Part shown: piece after piece, positions 49,733 through 59,536 of the stretch
Position numbering within the stretch: the first letter of the stretch is position 1
How the letters are laid out: each line of letters opens with the position of its first letter
NCBI RefSeq assembly: GCF_014218705.1
Contig: NZ_JABBJF010000004.1
Coordinates: 62,001-126,000, forward strand
Direction of reading: 5' to 3'
Length of the DNA: 64,000 bases
DNA from: Kluyvera sichuanensis
Lineage (GTDB): Bacteria > Pseudomonadota > Gammaproteobacteria > Enterobacterales > Enterobacteriaceae
Position numbers and translations under genes: made by a program
Notes under the pieces: generated by a model
Database searches by the model: none
Seen by the model: the letters and a program-made list of their open reading frames with translations, nothing else
What the model was told of the DNA's origin: nothing

Positions 49733-51511
49733 TTACGCGGTAAGCACATCCTCCTGGGTGCTGGCCGCCAGCTCTTCACCGGCCAGCTGTAGCTGATACA
49801 TCTGCCAGTAACGCCCTTTGGCTTCAAGCAGTTGCTGGTGAGTCCCCTGCTCGACGGCCTGTCCACGGTGAAGCACCATAATGGTATCCGCGTCCACGAT
49901 GGTCGACAGACGGTGAGCGATCACCACCAGCGTCGTGCGCTGACGTACGGCGGCCAACGCATGTTGAATCGCACGCTCGGTGCCGGAGTCAATATTCGCG
50001 GTGGCTTCGTCCAGGATCAGCACCTGCGGGGTCTCAACCAGCACACGGGCCAGCGCCAGTAGCTGCTTCTGCCCGACCGACAGGTTGTTACCCTGCTCGC
50101 CCAGATGAGTATAGATACCCTCACTCATCCCTCGCGCCAGCTCGGCCAGCTGTACGGTTTCCAGCACCTGCCAGACCTGTGCTTCGCTGATATCGCGCCC
50201 CAGCGTGACGTTGGCAAAGAAGGAGTCGGCCAGCACCACCGGATCCTGTTGCACCACGGCGATGCCCTGTCGCAGCACCTGATGACTCAGGCTTTGTAGC
50301 GGACGGCCGCCGAGGCGAATTTCGCCGGAATTGGGCGGGTAATAGCCCATCAGCAGGCTGGCAAGCGTACTTTTTCCGCTACCGGTGTGCCCCACCAGCG
50401 CCACAAAGCTGCGTGCTGGAATCGACAGCGAAATGTTTTGCAGCACCATCTTGTCATCACGATAGGCAAATGTAACATCGTCGATATCAATATCGCCGCG
50501 CGCCAACGGTGCCATATCGGTTCCGTACTGCTGGCGCGGGCGGTCCATCAGTTCAAACACGCGCTCACCGGCCACCACCGCCTGCTGTAACATCGACTGC
50601 TGAGTGGTGAGTTCAATCAACGGCTCGTTCAGACGCCCCAGATAGCTGATAAACGCGTACAGTACGCCGACCTCAATGGAGCCCTGCGCGCTAAAGCCGA
50701 ATAGCATCAGTAGGCCGCACAGCACCAGCGAAGAGAACAGGCTCAGCAGCGGGCGCAGCAGGAAGCCGTCCAGACGCAGCGTTTGCATGCGCGCCAGATA
50801 GTGTGAGCGGCTCACGTCACCGATCCGCTCGCCGAAGCGTACCTGCTGGCGGAACTGCTGAATAACGCTCATGCCGTTGATGACTTCGTTGAAGCCATCG
50901 TTAATATCCGCCAGATAGGCGCGAACGCGGCGCACGATAGGCGTGCTGTAGCGTTGATAAATCACCATCACGATCATCACCGCCGGGAAGATAGCGATCG
51001 CCACCAGCGCCATGCGCCAGTCGAGACTGAACATCGCCACCAGCATCGCGCCGATCAACGCCGCACTACGCAACACCGTCGCCACCACCGTCACGTACAG
51101 ATCGCGGATCACTTCCGTATCGTTGGTGACGCGGGAGATAAGCTGGCCTACCGGCTGCGTGTCAAACTCGCTCAGCGGCTGGCGCAGCGCAGCGTCCATC
51201 ACGTCACTGCGCAGCTGTTGCACCACGCCGACCGCCGCGCGGTTAAACAGTAGCGACTGACTGTAGTGCAGCGAAGCAGCCAGCAGTTGCAGCCCGATAT
51301 AAGCAGCCGCCAGCCCGGCGACCGTCCCCATCGGCAGACTATTTTTCGCCACCATGTTGTCGATAAAATAGCTAATTAGCAGCGGCCCACTCACTTCGGC
51401 GGCAGCGGCCACCCACAGCATCACCACCGCAATCGACAGCGGTTTACGCCACGGCGAGCCGTAGGCCAGCAGCCGCTTCAGGGTTGGCCACAGTTGCCCA
51501 AAACTACGCAT
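49733..51511 (-). CDS. mdlB: ABC exporter subunit MdlB
   Basis: A 592-residue half-transporter with six N-terminal membrane helices (about 20-300) and an ATPase domain. Walker A is [16 protein letters not shown], the signature [15 protein letters not shown] (S-V-G variant), Walker [13 protein letters not shown]. It heterodimerises with MdlA, and the pair is an exporter of unknown substrate. Its start overlaps the end of mdlA by eight bases. Confidence 0.95.
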   Translation of the reverse strand: MRSFGQLWPTLKRLLAYGSPWRKPLSIAVVMLWVAAAAEVSGPLLISYFIDNMVAKNSLPMGTVAGLAAAYIGLQLLAASLHYSQSLLFNRAAVGVVQQLRSDVMDAALRQPLSEFDTQPVGQLISRVTNDTEVIRDLYVTVVATVLRSAALIGAMLVAMFSLDWRMALVAIAIFPAVMIVMVIYQRYSTPIVRRVRAYLADINDGFNEVINGMSVIQQFRQQVRFGERIGDVSRSHYLARMQTLRLDGFLLRPLLSLFSSLVLCGLLMLFGFSAQGSIEVGVLYAFISYLGRLNEPLIELTTQQSMLQQAVVAGERVFELMDRPRQQYGTDMAPLARGDIDIDDVTFAYRDDKMVLQNISLSIPARSFVALVGHTGSGKSTLASLLMGYYPPNSGEIRLGGRPLQSLSHQVLRQGIAVVQQDPVVLADSFFANVTLGRDISEAQVWQVLETVQLAELARGMSEGIYTHLGEQGNNLSVGQKQLLALARVLVETPQVLILDEATANIDSGTERAIQHALAAVRQRTTLVVIAHRLSTIVDADTIMVLHRGQAVEQGTHQQLLEAKGRYWQMYQLQLAGEELAASTQEDVLTA

Positions 51512-53279
51512 CGGCCACCTCCGATTTCTCTTCTTCCGTCACATCGTTCAGCGCGGCCTCCAGCTGTTGATAACGGTGCATATCGCGATACCAGCCCTGC
51601 TCTGCTGCCAGTTGGTCATGCTGGCCGCGTTGGGCAATATGCCCGTGCTGCATCACTATGATTTCGCTGGCATCCGACAGCGCCGAGAGACGGTGCGCGC
51701 TGATAATCACCGTGCGGCCTTCGCCCCACTGACGCAGGTTGTGCAGAATCTGATGTTCGGTGCGGCCATCAACCGCCGATAGCGCGTCGTCGAGGATCAG
51801 AATTTCCGCCTCCAGCAGCAGCGCGCGCGCAATGGAAATACGCTGCTTCTGCCCGCCGGAGAGCATCACGCCGCGCTCGCCGACTTCGGTATCGTAACCC
51901 TGCGGCAGGCGTAGAATATCTTCATGCACACAGGCCAGCCGCGCCGCATGCTCAATCTCTTCCTGCGTCGCGCTCGGATGGCCCAGCGCAATGTTGCTGG
52001 CAACGGTGTCGGAAAAAAGGAACGGCGTCTGGCTGACCACCGCCAGGCGGCTGCGCCAGGCGTCCAGCTGCAATTGACGCAGGGGAATATCGTGGAAGCG
52101 GATCTCACCTTCATCAACGTCAAAATGGCGCTGGATAAGCGACAGAATGGTGGATTTCCCCGACCCCGTCGGCCCGCAAATGCCGAGCATATGGCCCGGT
52201 TTCAGGGTCACGCTGACGTCGCAGAGCGTTGGCTTGTCGGTTTGCGGGTAGCTAAAGCGACCAATCGCCAGTTCCAGCGTACCGCGCCCTTTGGGCACCG
52301 GCTGCGTGCCGTCATCCACCACTGGCGCTTCCGCCAGCAGGGTGCGAATACGGCTATAGGCGGCGCTGCCGCGCTCGACGATGTTGAACATCCAGGCCAG
52401 CGCTAGCATGGGCCAGATCATCAACCCGAGGTACATCATAAAGCTGGTGAGCTGGCCGAGGGTCAGACCACCCTGCATCACCATCCAGCTGCCGCCGGCA
52501 ATCGCCAGCAGGTTTGCCATCCCGATAGCGATGTAAATCGTCGGGTCAAAGCGGGCATCGATGCGCGCCACGCGCATGTTTTTCACCCCGGTGTCAGCCG
52601 CATCGGCGGCAAACTGGGCGGACTGCCGGTCCTCAAGGCCGAAGGCTTTGATCATACGGATGCTGGTCAGACTCTCCTGGGTTCGGTCGTTCAGACTGGA
52701 GAACGCTGCCTGCGCCACTTTGAAGCGTTCGTGCAGCAGATCGCCATAGCGTTTAATCACCAACGCCATAATGGGCATCGGCAGCAGCGCCAGCAGAGTT
52801 AACTGCCAGCTCAGTTGTGTGGACATCACAATCAGCACCGCGCAGCCCATGACCAGCGAGTCCACCAGCGTCAGCACCCCTTCCCCGGCGGCAAATACCA
52901 CGCGGTCTACATCGTTGGTGGCGCGGGCCATCAGGTCCCCAGTGCGGTGACGTAAATAGAATTCCGGATGCTGGCGGCTTAGCTGCCGGTAGAAATCTTC
53001 ACGCAGTTCAACCGCCAACTGGTAGGAGGCACCGAACAACAATACGCGCCAGACGTAGCGCAGCAGGTAGACCACCACGGCAATCAGTACCATGGTGCCA
53101 AGCCACATCATCACCTTCCCGGTGGTGAAATGGTGTTGTGTGACGCCATCCACCACGATCCCGACCACTTTCGGCGGGATGAGCTGGAGTATGGCGATGA
53201 TAATCAGCAAGGCGACAGCGCCGAGATAGCGCCGCCATTCCCGGCGGAAGTACCAACTTAGTTGAGCAAATAATCGCAC
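51504..53279 (-). CDS. mdlA: ABC exporter subunit MdlA
   Basis: A 591-residue half-transporter, six membrane helices and an ATPase domain with Walker [16 protein letters not shown], signature [16 protein letters not shown] and Walker [14 protein letters not shown]. The catalytic residue after Walker B is Asp in place of Glu (DDALS), typical of the degenerate site in heterodimeric exporters. First gene of mdlAB; decR lies 88 bases upstream in the same direction and may be cotranscribed. Confidence 0.95.
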   Translation of the reverse strand: MRLFAQLSWYFRREWRRYLGAVALLIIIAILQLIPPKVVGIVVDGVTQHHFTTGKVMMWLGTMVLIAVVVYLLRYVWRVLLFGASYQLAVELREDFYRQLSRQHPEFYLRHRTGDLMARATNDVDRVVFAAGEGVLTLVDSLVMGCAVLIVMSTQLSWQLTLLALLPMPIMALVIKRYGDLLHERFKVAQAAFSSLNDRTQESLTSIRMIKAFGLEDRQSAQFAADAADTGVKNMRVARIDARFDPTIYIAIGMANLLAIAGGSWMVMQGGLTLGQLTSFMMYLGLMIWPMLALAWMFNIVERGSAAYSRIRTLLAEAPVVDDGTQPVPKGRGTLELAIGRFSYPQTDKPTLCDVSVTLKPGHMLGICGPTGSGKSTILSLIQRHFDVDEGEIRFHDIPLRQLQLDAWRSRLAVVSQTPFLFSDTVASNIALGHPSATQEEIEHAARLACVHEDILRLPQGYDTEVGERGVMLSGGQKQRISIARALLLEAEILILDDALSAVDGRTEHQILHNLRQWGEGRTVIISAHRLSALSDASEIIVMQHGHIAQRGQHDQLAAEQGWYRDMHRYQQLEAALNDVTEEEKSEVADA

Positions 53280-53366
53280 GCGGTAAAATCCTGAACGTCG
53301 ATTCTCTTCGTCCTGCGCTGCCGCCCTGGCAGCTCGATGGGCAAAGAGAAAATCCCAGAAAAAGTA

Positions 53367-53825
53367 TTATTCGATGGGGAGAGCAGTGGTGTATTTAATC
53401 TGTTCCATCGCAAAGCTTGAGGTGACATCCGACAGTCCGGGGACGCGGTTCACCAGGCTTTTATAAAAATCATCGTAGCGTTTCATGTCCGCCACCTGGA
53501 CGCGCATCAGGTAGTCATACTCCCCGGCCATGCGCCAGAAGCCCAACACTTCGGGCATTTGCGTCACTTCGCTCACAAAAAGGCTGTACCAATCGCTGCT
53601 GTGGTGCTGGGTCTTTATCAGCACAAATGCCGTTAACCCAAGCCCAAGCTTTTCCGCATCCAGTAAGGCGACGCGGCCAAGCAGTATACCGTCATCTTCC
53701 AGACGTTTTAGTCGTTTCCAGCACGGTGTGGTGGTCAGATTAACGGCATCTGCTAACGCCTGCAAAGAGAGCGTGCAGTCATTTTGTAGTAGGGCCAGCA
53801 GCTTTCGGTCAATTTTATCTAACAT
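53367..53825 (-). CDS. decR: Lrp-family cysteine-detoxification regulator DecR (YbaO)
   Basis: A 152-residue AsnC/Lrp regulator. Helix-turn-helix in residues about 20-41 ([26 protein letters not shown]), C-terminal RAM ligand domain with [19 protein letters not shown]. It senses cysteine and in E. coli activates the yhaOM cysteine desulfidase operon; its Salmonella/Pantoea counterparts control the adjacent desulfhydrase gene. Here it is divergent from exactly such a gene. The start at 53825 ([13 protein letters not shown]) matches the family; 48 upstream in-frame codons are not coding. Confidence 0.94.
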   Translation of the reverse strand: MLDKIDRKLLALLQNDCTLSLQALADAVNLTTTPCWKRLKRLEDDGILLGRVALLDAEKLGLGLTAFVLIKTQHHSSDWYSLFVSEVTQMPEVLGFWRMAGEYDYLMRVQVADMKRYDDFYKSLVNRVPGLSDVTSSFAMEQIKYTTALPIE

Positions 53826-53837
53826 TTCGGTCACCGG

Positions 53838-53896
53838 GAGAAAATTTTTCTCTCTTAATTCTATTTTAAAGGTCAGATAGCAACAAATTTTTCTGC
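53838..53896. promoter_or_regulatory. Candidate DecR operators: two AAATTTTTCT repeats
   Basis: A perfect palindrome GAGAAAATTTTTCTC at 53838-53852 and a related GCA-N11-TGC palindrome at 53880-53896. Both contain AAATTTTTCT, 43 bases apart, four helical turns. Lrp-family octamers bind spaced AT-rich palindromes like these. They lie between decR and cdsH. Confidence 0.55.
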
Positions 53897-53937
53897 ACTT
53901 TTCGCTAAGCTGGGCACAAAATGACAAACGGAAAATA

Positions 53938-54990
53938 ATGATGAATAGCACCTGGGTCAAACACGCCATCAGCGAAATTAACGCCGATTACCAACGCAGC
54001 GCCGACACGCATTTAATCCGCCTGGCGCTACCCGCTTTTCCCGGCATCCAGCTCTACCTGAAAGATGAAAGCACGCACCCGACCGGCAGTCTCAAACACC
54101 GTCTGGCGCGTTCGCTGTTCCTTTACGGCCTTTGCAACGGCTGGATCAAAGAAAGCACCACCATTATTGAATCGTCGTCCGGCTCAACGGCGGTTTCCGA
54201 AGCCTATTTCGCCCGCCTGCTTGGCCTGCCGTTTATCGCGGTGATGCCCTCCTGCACGGCGAAACGTAAGGTTGAACAGATTGAGTTTTACGGCGGCCGC
54301 TGCCACTTCGTCGAGAGCGCGTGTGAAATCTACGCCGCTTCGGAAACCCTGGCCCGCGAGCTGAACGGCCACTATATGGATCAGTTCACCTACGCCGAGC
54401 GCGCCACCGACTGGCGCGGCAACAACAACATTGCCGACAGCATTTTCCGTCAGATGTCGCACGAACCCAACCCGGTACCGACGTGGATAGTGATGAGCGC
54501 GGGCACCGGCGGCACCTCAGCTACCATTGGCCGCTACATTCGCTGCCAGGGCTATGAAACCCAGCTGATGGTGGTCGACCCGGAGAACTCCGTGTTTATG
54601 GACTACTGGCAGCACCGCGATGTGAATCTTCGCGGCAGCGTCGGCAGTAAAATTGAAGGCATTGGTCGCCCTCGCGTCGAGCCGTCGTTTATTCCTGATG
54701 TGGTTGATAGCATGCTGCGCGTGCCGGATGCCGCAAGCGTAGCCACCGCTCAATGGCTGGAAACGCAGCTTGGCCGTAAGGTTGGCGCATCTACCGGGAC
54801 GAATATGTGGGGCGCGCTGCAGTTAGCCGCACAGATGCGAGATGAAGGGAAAACCGGCTCGATCGTGACGCTGCTGTGCGACAGCGGTGAGCGCTACCTC
54901 GACACCTACTACAACGCCGAATGGGTGGCGAATAACATCGGCGACACGGCACCGTGGCTACAGGCTATTAACACCATGATTGGGAAATAA
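53938..54990 (+). CDS. cdsH: PLP-dependent L-cysteine desulfhydrase (CdsH-like)
   Basis: A 350-residue cysteine-synthase-fold (fold type II) enzyme. The PLP lysine is in [17 protein letters not shown]; the PLP-phosphate loop is [33 protein letters not shown] is the substrate-binding segment. The closest named proteins are CdsH/CdsB cysteine desulfhydrases that break cysteine to H2S, pyruvate and ammonia; cysteine-synthase activity cannot be ruled out by sequence. Divergent from decR, as known in Salmonella. Adjacent ATGs at 53938 and 53941 leave the start uncertain by one codon. E. coli K-12 has no gene here. Confidence 0.82.
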   Translation: MMNSTWVKHAISEINADYQRSADTHLIRLALPAFPGIQLYLKDESTHPTGSLKHRLARSLFLYGLCNGWIKESTTIIESSSGSTAVSEAYFARLLGLPFIAVMPSCTAKRKVEQIEFYGGRCHFVESACEIYAASETLARELNGHYMDQFTYAERATDWRGNNNIADSIFRQMSHEPNPVPTWIVMSAGTGGTSATIGRYIRCQGYETQLMVVDPENSVFMDYWQHRDVNLRGSVGSKIEGIGRPRVEPSFIPDVVDSMLRVPDAASVATAQWLETQLGRKVGASTGTNMWGALQLAAQMRDEGKTGSIVTLLCDSGERYLDTYYNAEWVANNIGDTAPWLQAINTMIGK

Positions 54991-54993
54991 AAA

Positions 54994-55020
54994 AAGCCAG
55001 GCATCAACTGAGCCTGGCTT
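54994..55020. terminator. Bidirectional terminator between cdsH and cof
   Basis: Nine-base arms AAGCCAGGC and GCCTGGCTT around a nine-base loop. On the plus strand T-richness is short; on the minus strand five or more T follow, so it serves the convergent cof gene best. Confidence 0.85.
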
Positions 55021-55034
55021 GCTGGAAGGTCTCT

Positions 55035-55853
55035 CTATTCGGGGGAATAAGGAAGATTAGGTGTGTCCAGCCAATGCGTTAAATAGTGAGAAACCGCCTG
55101 GTTTTTGCAGTTTCCGATAATCGGTAGATGGGGGAGCGCCGCTTTAAGCTGCCCCATTGCATTCCCCATGATCACGCCGCGCCCTACGAGTCCCAGCATT
55201 TCACGGTCATTCATCGCATCGCCAAAGGCCATGCATTCATCCATACTCACGCCCAGATGGCGACTCAGCACCGACAGCGCCGCCCCTTTATTGCTGCCGA
55301 GCGGCAACACTTCCAGGCAGTCGACGGCGGAGAAACAGATATCTGCGCGCTTATCGAACGCCTCGACTAATTGCACCCGCAGACGGCAGAGATCGTCGTG
55401 ATCGCCGCAGAAGCAGATCTTTGTCACCTGATGCGCCGGCATCATGCGCAGGTCACGAAGCTGATAGCGGAAACCGCTATACACGTGCGCTTTTAACATT
55501 TCCGGTATTTCGCGCCCGGTAAACCAGCCGCCGTCGTTAAAGACATGGACGCTAGCCTGCGTATCCCAGCGGGTGTGCAGCACCTCTTCCGCTACGTCCG
55601 GGGAGAGATCGCTACGGTGCAGCACTTCACCCTGCTGGGTATGAATACGCGTACCGTTGCCGGTTATCAGGAAGGCATTCAGCGACAGTTTCTCCACCAG
55701 CGGGCGCATTTCCAGCACGTGACGACCAGTGGCAAAGGTCAGCGTGATGTTCCGTTCGCGCAGGCGCTTCAGCACCGCCACGGTTCTCTCACCTAAACGA
55801 TGGTCTGGCATCAAAAGGGTGCCATCCATATCAAATGCTGCCAGTCTTGCCAT
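55035..55853 (-). CDS. cof: HMP-PP phosphatase Cof
   Basis: A 272-residue HAD-superfamily phosphatase, type IIB cap. Motif I is DMDGTLL with nucleophile Asp8 and acid Asp10; motif II TFATGR, motif III with Lys in [11 protein letters not shown], motif [13 protein letters not shown]. It hydrolyses 4-amino-2-methyl-5-hydroxymethylpyrimidine pyrophosphate, a thiamine intermediate, and other sugar phosphates. Divergent from ybaE with about 100 bases between them. Confidence 0.95.
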   Translation of the reverse strand: MARLAAFDMDGTLLMPDHRLGERTVAVLKRLRERNITLTFATGRHVLEMRPLVEKLSLNAFLITGNGTRIHTQQGEVLHRSDLSPDVAEEVLHTRWDTQASVHVFNDGGWFTGREIPEMLKAHVYSGFRYQLRDLRMMPAHQVTKICFCGDHDDLCRLRVQLVEAFDKRADICFSAVDCLEVLPLGSNKGAALSVLSRHLGVSMDECMAFGDAMNDREMLGLVGRGVIMGNAMGQLKAALPHLPIIGNCKNQAVSHYLTHWLDTPNLPYSPE

Positions 55854-55952
55854 CTTTTATCCCGCCTGTGATCGTTCTCTCTTGCCACCCAGTATCTGCT
55901 GGGATATACGGAAGTAATACTGAATAGTTAATATTTATTGTTCCGGGTTTCT

Positions 55953-57653
55953 ATGCGCCAGTTAAATCGTTTAAATCAGTTCCAGCGCCTGTGGCTACCG
56001 TCGCAGGGAGAAGATCAGCAGGTCACCATCGCCGAACTGGCCGCCCGCTGTTTTTGCAGCGAGCGGCACGTGCGTACTCTGCTGCGCCAGGCACAAGAGG
56101 CGGGCTGGCTGAGCTGGCAAGCGCAGTCCGGGCGTGGCAAGCGCGGGCGGTTACGATTCCACACCGCGCCGGAGACGCTGCGCAATGAGATGATGGAAAG
56201 CGCACTGAATCGCGGCGAGCAGCATAATGCGCTGGAGCTGGCGCAGATTGCCCCGGTTGAGCTGAGGGCGCTGCTGCACCCGTTTCTCGGCGGCCAGTGG
56301 CAAAACAATACGCCGACGCTGCGTATTCCTTACTACCGCCCGCTAGAGCCACTGCATCCTGGCTTCCTTGCCGGTCGTGCCGAGCAGCACCTTGCCGGGC
56401 AGATTTACTCTGGCCTGACCCGGTTTAACCATGAAGCCTCACAGCCGCAGGGCGATCTGGCGCACCACTGGTCGGTTTCCGACGACGGGTTGTGCTGGCA
56501 GTTTTATATTCGTTCGACCCTGCACTGGCACAACGGCGATGCCGTTGAGACCGAGCAGCTTCGCCGACGATTGCTGATGCTGCTGGAACTGCCCGAACTG
56601 GCGAAGCTCTTTTCCAGCGTGAAAGCCATTACGCAGACGCATCCGCAGTGTCTGACCTTCACGCTGCATCATCCGGATTATTGGCTCCCGCATCGGCTGG
56701 CAAGCTACTGTAGCGTGCTGGCACATCCGGACGAACCGTCGCAGGGCACCGGCCCGTTTATGCTGAAAATTTTTGAGCCAGAACTGGTGCGCATTGAGAG
56801 CCATCATCGCTATCACCAGGGCCACCCGCTGCTGCAGGCTATTGAATACTGGATCACCCCGCAGCTTTTCGAGCAGGGGCTGGGGACCAGCTGTCAGCAC
56901 CCGGTGCAAATTGCCATTGGTAAACCTGAGGAACTTGGCGAACTGCGGCTCGTCAGCCACAGCATCAGCCTGGGATTTTGCTATCTGGCACTGCGCCAGA
57001 GCCCGCGTCTGAGCAGCGCACAGGCACAGAGGGTCATCGGGCTGATTCACCGCTCCGGCCTGCTGCAAAGCCTACCGCTGGGGGAAAACCTGATTACCCC
57101 CAGCGAAGAGATGCTGCCCGGCTGGGATATCCCGCTGCCGAAAGACGCGCCCGATGTTGCCCTACCGCCCCACCTGACGCTTCTCTACCATTTGCCGGTA
57201 GAACTGCACACCATGGCCGAAGAGCTAAAAACAGCCCTGGCGAAACTGGGCTGCGAGCTGACGGTGATTTTTTATGATGCTAAAAGCTGGACCGGCTGTC
57301 CGGACCTGCCAAAAGCCGACCTGTTTATGGGCGACCGTCTGATTGGCGAGATGCCGGAGTACGCCCTGGAGCAGTGGCTACGCTGCGATGCGCTATGGCC
57401 CGCGCTCTTTACCGAACAGCAGGCCAGCCGCGTTCGCCAGGCATTAGACGACGCTCAGGCGTTGCCAAACGATAGTCAGCGAATCGCCGCGCTAAAGCAC
57501 ATCTTTACTCACCTGATGAGTGAAGCGATGCTGACGCCGCTGTTTAACTATCAATACCAGGTCAGCGCACCGCCGGGAGTCAACGGTATTCGCCTGAACG
57601 CACGCGGCTGGTTTGACTTTTCCGCCGCCTGGCTGCCACCAACAACGCGGTGA
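55953..57653 (+). CDS. ybaE: SgrR-like DNA-binding/solute-binding protein YbaE
   Basis: A 566-residue protein with an N-terminal SgrR-type winged helix (residues about 10-110, CFCSERHVRTLLRQAQEAGW) and a C-terminal extracellular-solute-binding family 5 domain in the cytoplasm (LHWHNGDAVETEQL, GTGPFMLK). SgrR of this family activates sgrS under sugar-phosphate stress; the targets of YbaE are unknown. The ATG at 55953 gives exactly the E. coli length. queC starts 67 bases downstream. Confidence 0.92.
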   Translation: MRQLNRLNQFQRLWLPSQGEDQQVTIAELAARCFCSERHVRTLLRQAQEAGWLSWQAQSGRGKRGRLRFHTAPETLRNEMMESALNRGEQHNALELAQIAPVELRALLHPFLGGQWQNNTPTLRIPYYRPLEPLHPGFLAGRAEQHLAGQIYSGLTRFNHEASQPQGDLAHHWSVSDDGLCWQFYIRSTLHWHNGDAVETEQLRRRLLMLLELPELAKLFSSVKAITQTHPQCLTFTLHHPDYWLPHRLASYCSVLAHPDEPSQGTGPFMLKIFEPELVRIESHHRYHQGHPLLQAIEYWITPQLFEQGLGTSCQHPVQIAIGKPEELGELRLVSHSISLGFCYLALRQSPRLSSAQAQRVIGLIHRSGLLQSLPLGENLITPSEEMLPGWDIPLPKDAPDVALPPHLTLLYHLPVELHTMAEELKTALAKLGCELTVIFYDAKSWTGCPDLPKADLFMGDRLIGEMPEYALEQWLRCDALWPALFTEQQASRVRQALDDAQALPNDSQRIAALKHIFTHLMSEAMLTPLFNYQYQVSAPPGVNGIRLNARGWFDFSAAWLPPTTR

Positions 57654-57720
57654 AGAAGCTGGTCGCCACGGCGTGCAGGCGTTACCATAGCGGCTTTTAG
57701 AGTCACTGACAGGAAAAGCC

Positions 57721-58416
57721 ATGAAACGTGCCGTTGTCGTCTTTAGCGGTGGACAAGATTCCACAACATGCCTGGTGCAGGCGCTGCATCAATATGATGA
57801 AGTTCACTGCGTCACGTTTGATTATGGCCAGCGCCATCGCGCTGAAATTGACGTCGCCCGTGAACTGGCCTTAACGCTGGGCGCTCGCGCGCACAAGGTG
57901 CTGGACGTTACCCTGCTCAATGAACTGGCAGTCAGCAGCCTGACCCGCGACAGCATTCCCGTGCCGGACTACGAACCGGATGCCAACGGTATTCCCAATA
58001 CTTTCGTGCCGGGGCGCAACATTCTGTTCCTGACGCTGGCGGCTATTTATGCTTATCAGGTGAAGGCAGAAGCCGTCATCACCGGCGTCTGCGAGACCGA
58101 CTTCTCCGGGTATCCAGACTGTCGTGACGAGTTCGTGAAGGCGCTGAACCATGCGGTTAGCCTGGGCATGGCAAAAGACATTCGCTTTGAAACGCCGCTG
58201 ATGTGGCTCGATAAAGCGCAGACCTGGGCGCTGGCGGACTACTGGGACAAGCTGGAACTGGTCCGTACCGAAACGCTCACCTGCTACAACGGCATCAAAG
58301 GCAATGGCTGCGGCCACTGCGCGGCCTGTAATCTGCGCGCAAATGGCCTGAATCATTATCTGGCGGATAAGCCAGGGGTGATGGCAGCGATGAAGCAGAA
58401 AACCGGGCTGAAATAG
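57721..58416 (+). CDS. queC: 7-cyano-7-deazaguanine synthase QueC
   Basis: A 231-residue enzyme converting 7-carboxy-7-deazaguanine to preQ0 with ATP and ammonia, in queuosine biosynthesis. The PP-loop SGGQDSTTC is at residues 9-17. Four zinc cysteines lie near the C-terminus in [19 protein letters not shown]. Length matches E. coli. A REP-like element follows the stop; fadM is convergent. Confidence 0.97.
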   Translation: MKRAVVVFSGGQDSTTCLVQALHQYDEVHCVTFDYGQRHRAEIDVARELALTLGARAHKVLDVTLLNELAVSSLTRDSIPVPDYEPDANGIPNTFVPGRNILFLTLAAIYAYQVKAEAVITGVCETDFSGYPDCRDEFVKALNHAVSLGMAKDIRFETPLMWLDKAQTWALADYWDKLELVRTETLTCYNGIKGNGCGHCAACNLRANGLNHYLADKPGVMAAMKQKTGLK

Positions 58417-58429
58417 GTCTGGAGACGTT

Positions 58430-58494
58430 CCCGGGGTCGCTTGCGCTCGCCCGGGCTACCTGTTCCGGGCAAGGCGTTTACGCCGCCCCCGGGA
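58430..58494. repeat. REP-like palindromic element, copy 3
   Basis: CCCGGGGTCGCTTGCGCTCG and CGCCCGGGCTACC (58430-58460), then a second, partial unit TTCCGGGCAAGGCG...CGCCCCCGGGAC. It fills the gap between the convergent queC and fadM genes. Confidence 0.75.
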
Positions 58495-58502
58495 CAAGCA
58501 CA

Positions 58503-58901
58503 TTACTCAACCATCGCTTCCAGATGCTCCCGCAATTCCCCTTCCAGCGCCAACGCCTTCTGGGTTTTTAAGTCGATACAGACGAAGGTAATCAGCGCGT
58601 CGGCAACTACCTGCCCTTCGGGCTCCAGCGTGACCACCTGGCTTAATACGCCGCTTTTACCGTTCAATTGCTGCACCTTGCTGGTCACCGTCAGCAGATC
58701 GCCCAGCACCGCCGGACGACGGTAATTAATATTGATATTCACCACCACAAAGGCGATGTGGTTCGCACTCATCCACTGGAACCCCGCGCTGCTCTCCAGC
58801 CCATCCCAGCGGGCCTCTTCAAGAAACTCCAGATAGCGAGCGTTGTTAACGTGCTGATAGACGTCCAGGTGATAACCGCGAACTTTGATTTGTGTCTGCA
58901 T
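58503..58901 (-). CDS. fadM: Long-chain acyl-CoA thioesterase FadM
   Basis: A 132-residue hotdog-fold thioesterase of the 4-hydroxybenzoyl-CoA thioesterase class. The active-site region is YHLDVYQHVNNARYLEFLEEARW with the conserved Asp. It hydrolyses unusual long-chain acyl-CoAs (for example 3,5-tetradecadienoyl-CoA) made during oleate oxidation; in E. coli it is repressed by FadR. ybaV lies 109 bases downstream of it in the opposite coordinate sense on the same strand (upstream in transcription). Confidence 0.96.
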   Translation of the reverse strand: MQTQIKVRGYHLDVYQHVNNARYLEFLEEARWDGLESSAGFQWMSANHIAFVVVNININYRRPAVLGDLLTVTSKVQQLNGKSGVLSQVVTLEPEGQVVADALITFVCIDLKTQKALALEGELREHLEAMVE

Positions 58902-59010
58902 AGCGCCATAGCCTTATTATTTTGTTTTTACATAGAGTCAGAGGTCACACCACTGGTATGACCTCTTTAGTCTGGCAAATTTTCAGACGAGTGCAAACAC
59001 TTGATGCAAA

Positions 59011-59460
<450 letters not shown>

Positions 59461-59536
59461 TCAAATGTGGAAAAGGCCGCGAAAGCGGCCTTTGATATGT
59501 ACATCGCATTACAAAATTATGCGAAGCGAATTCCGA

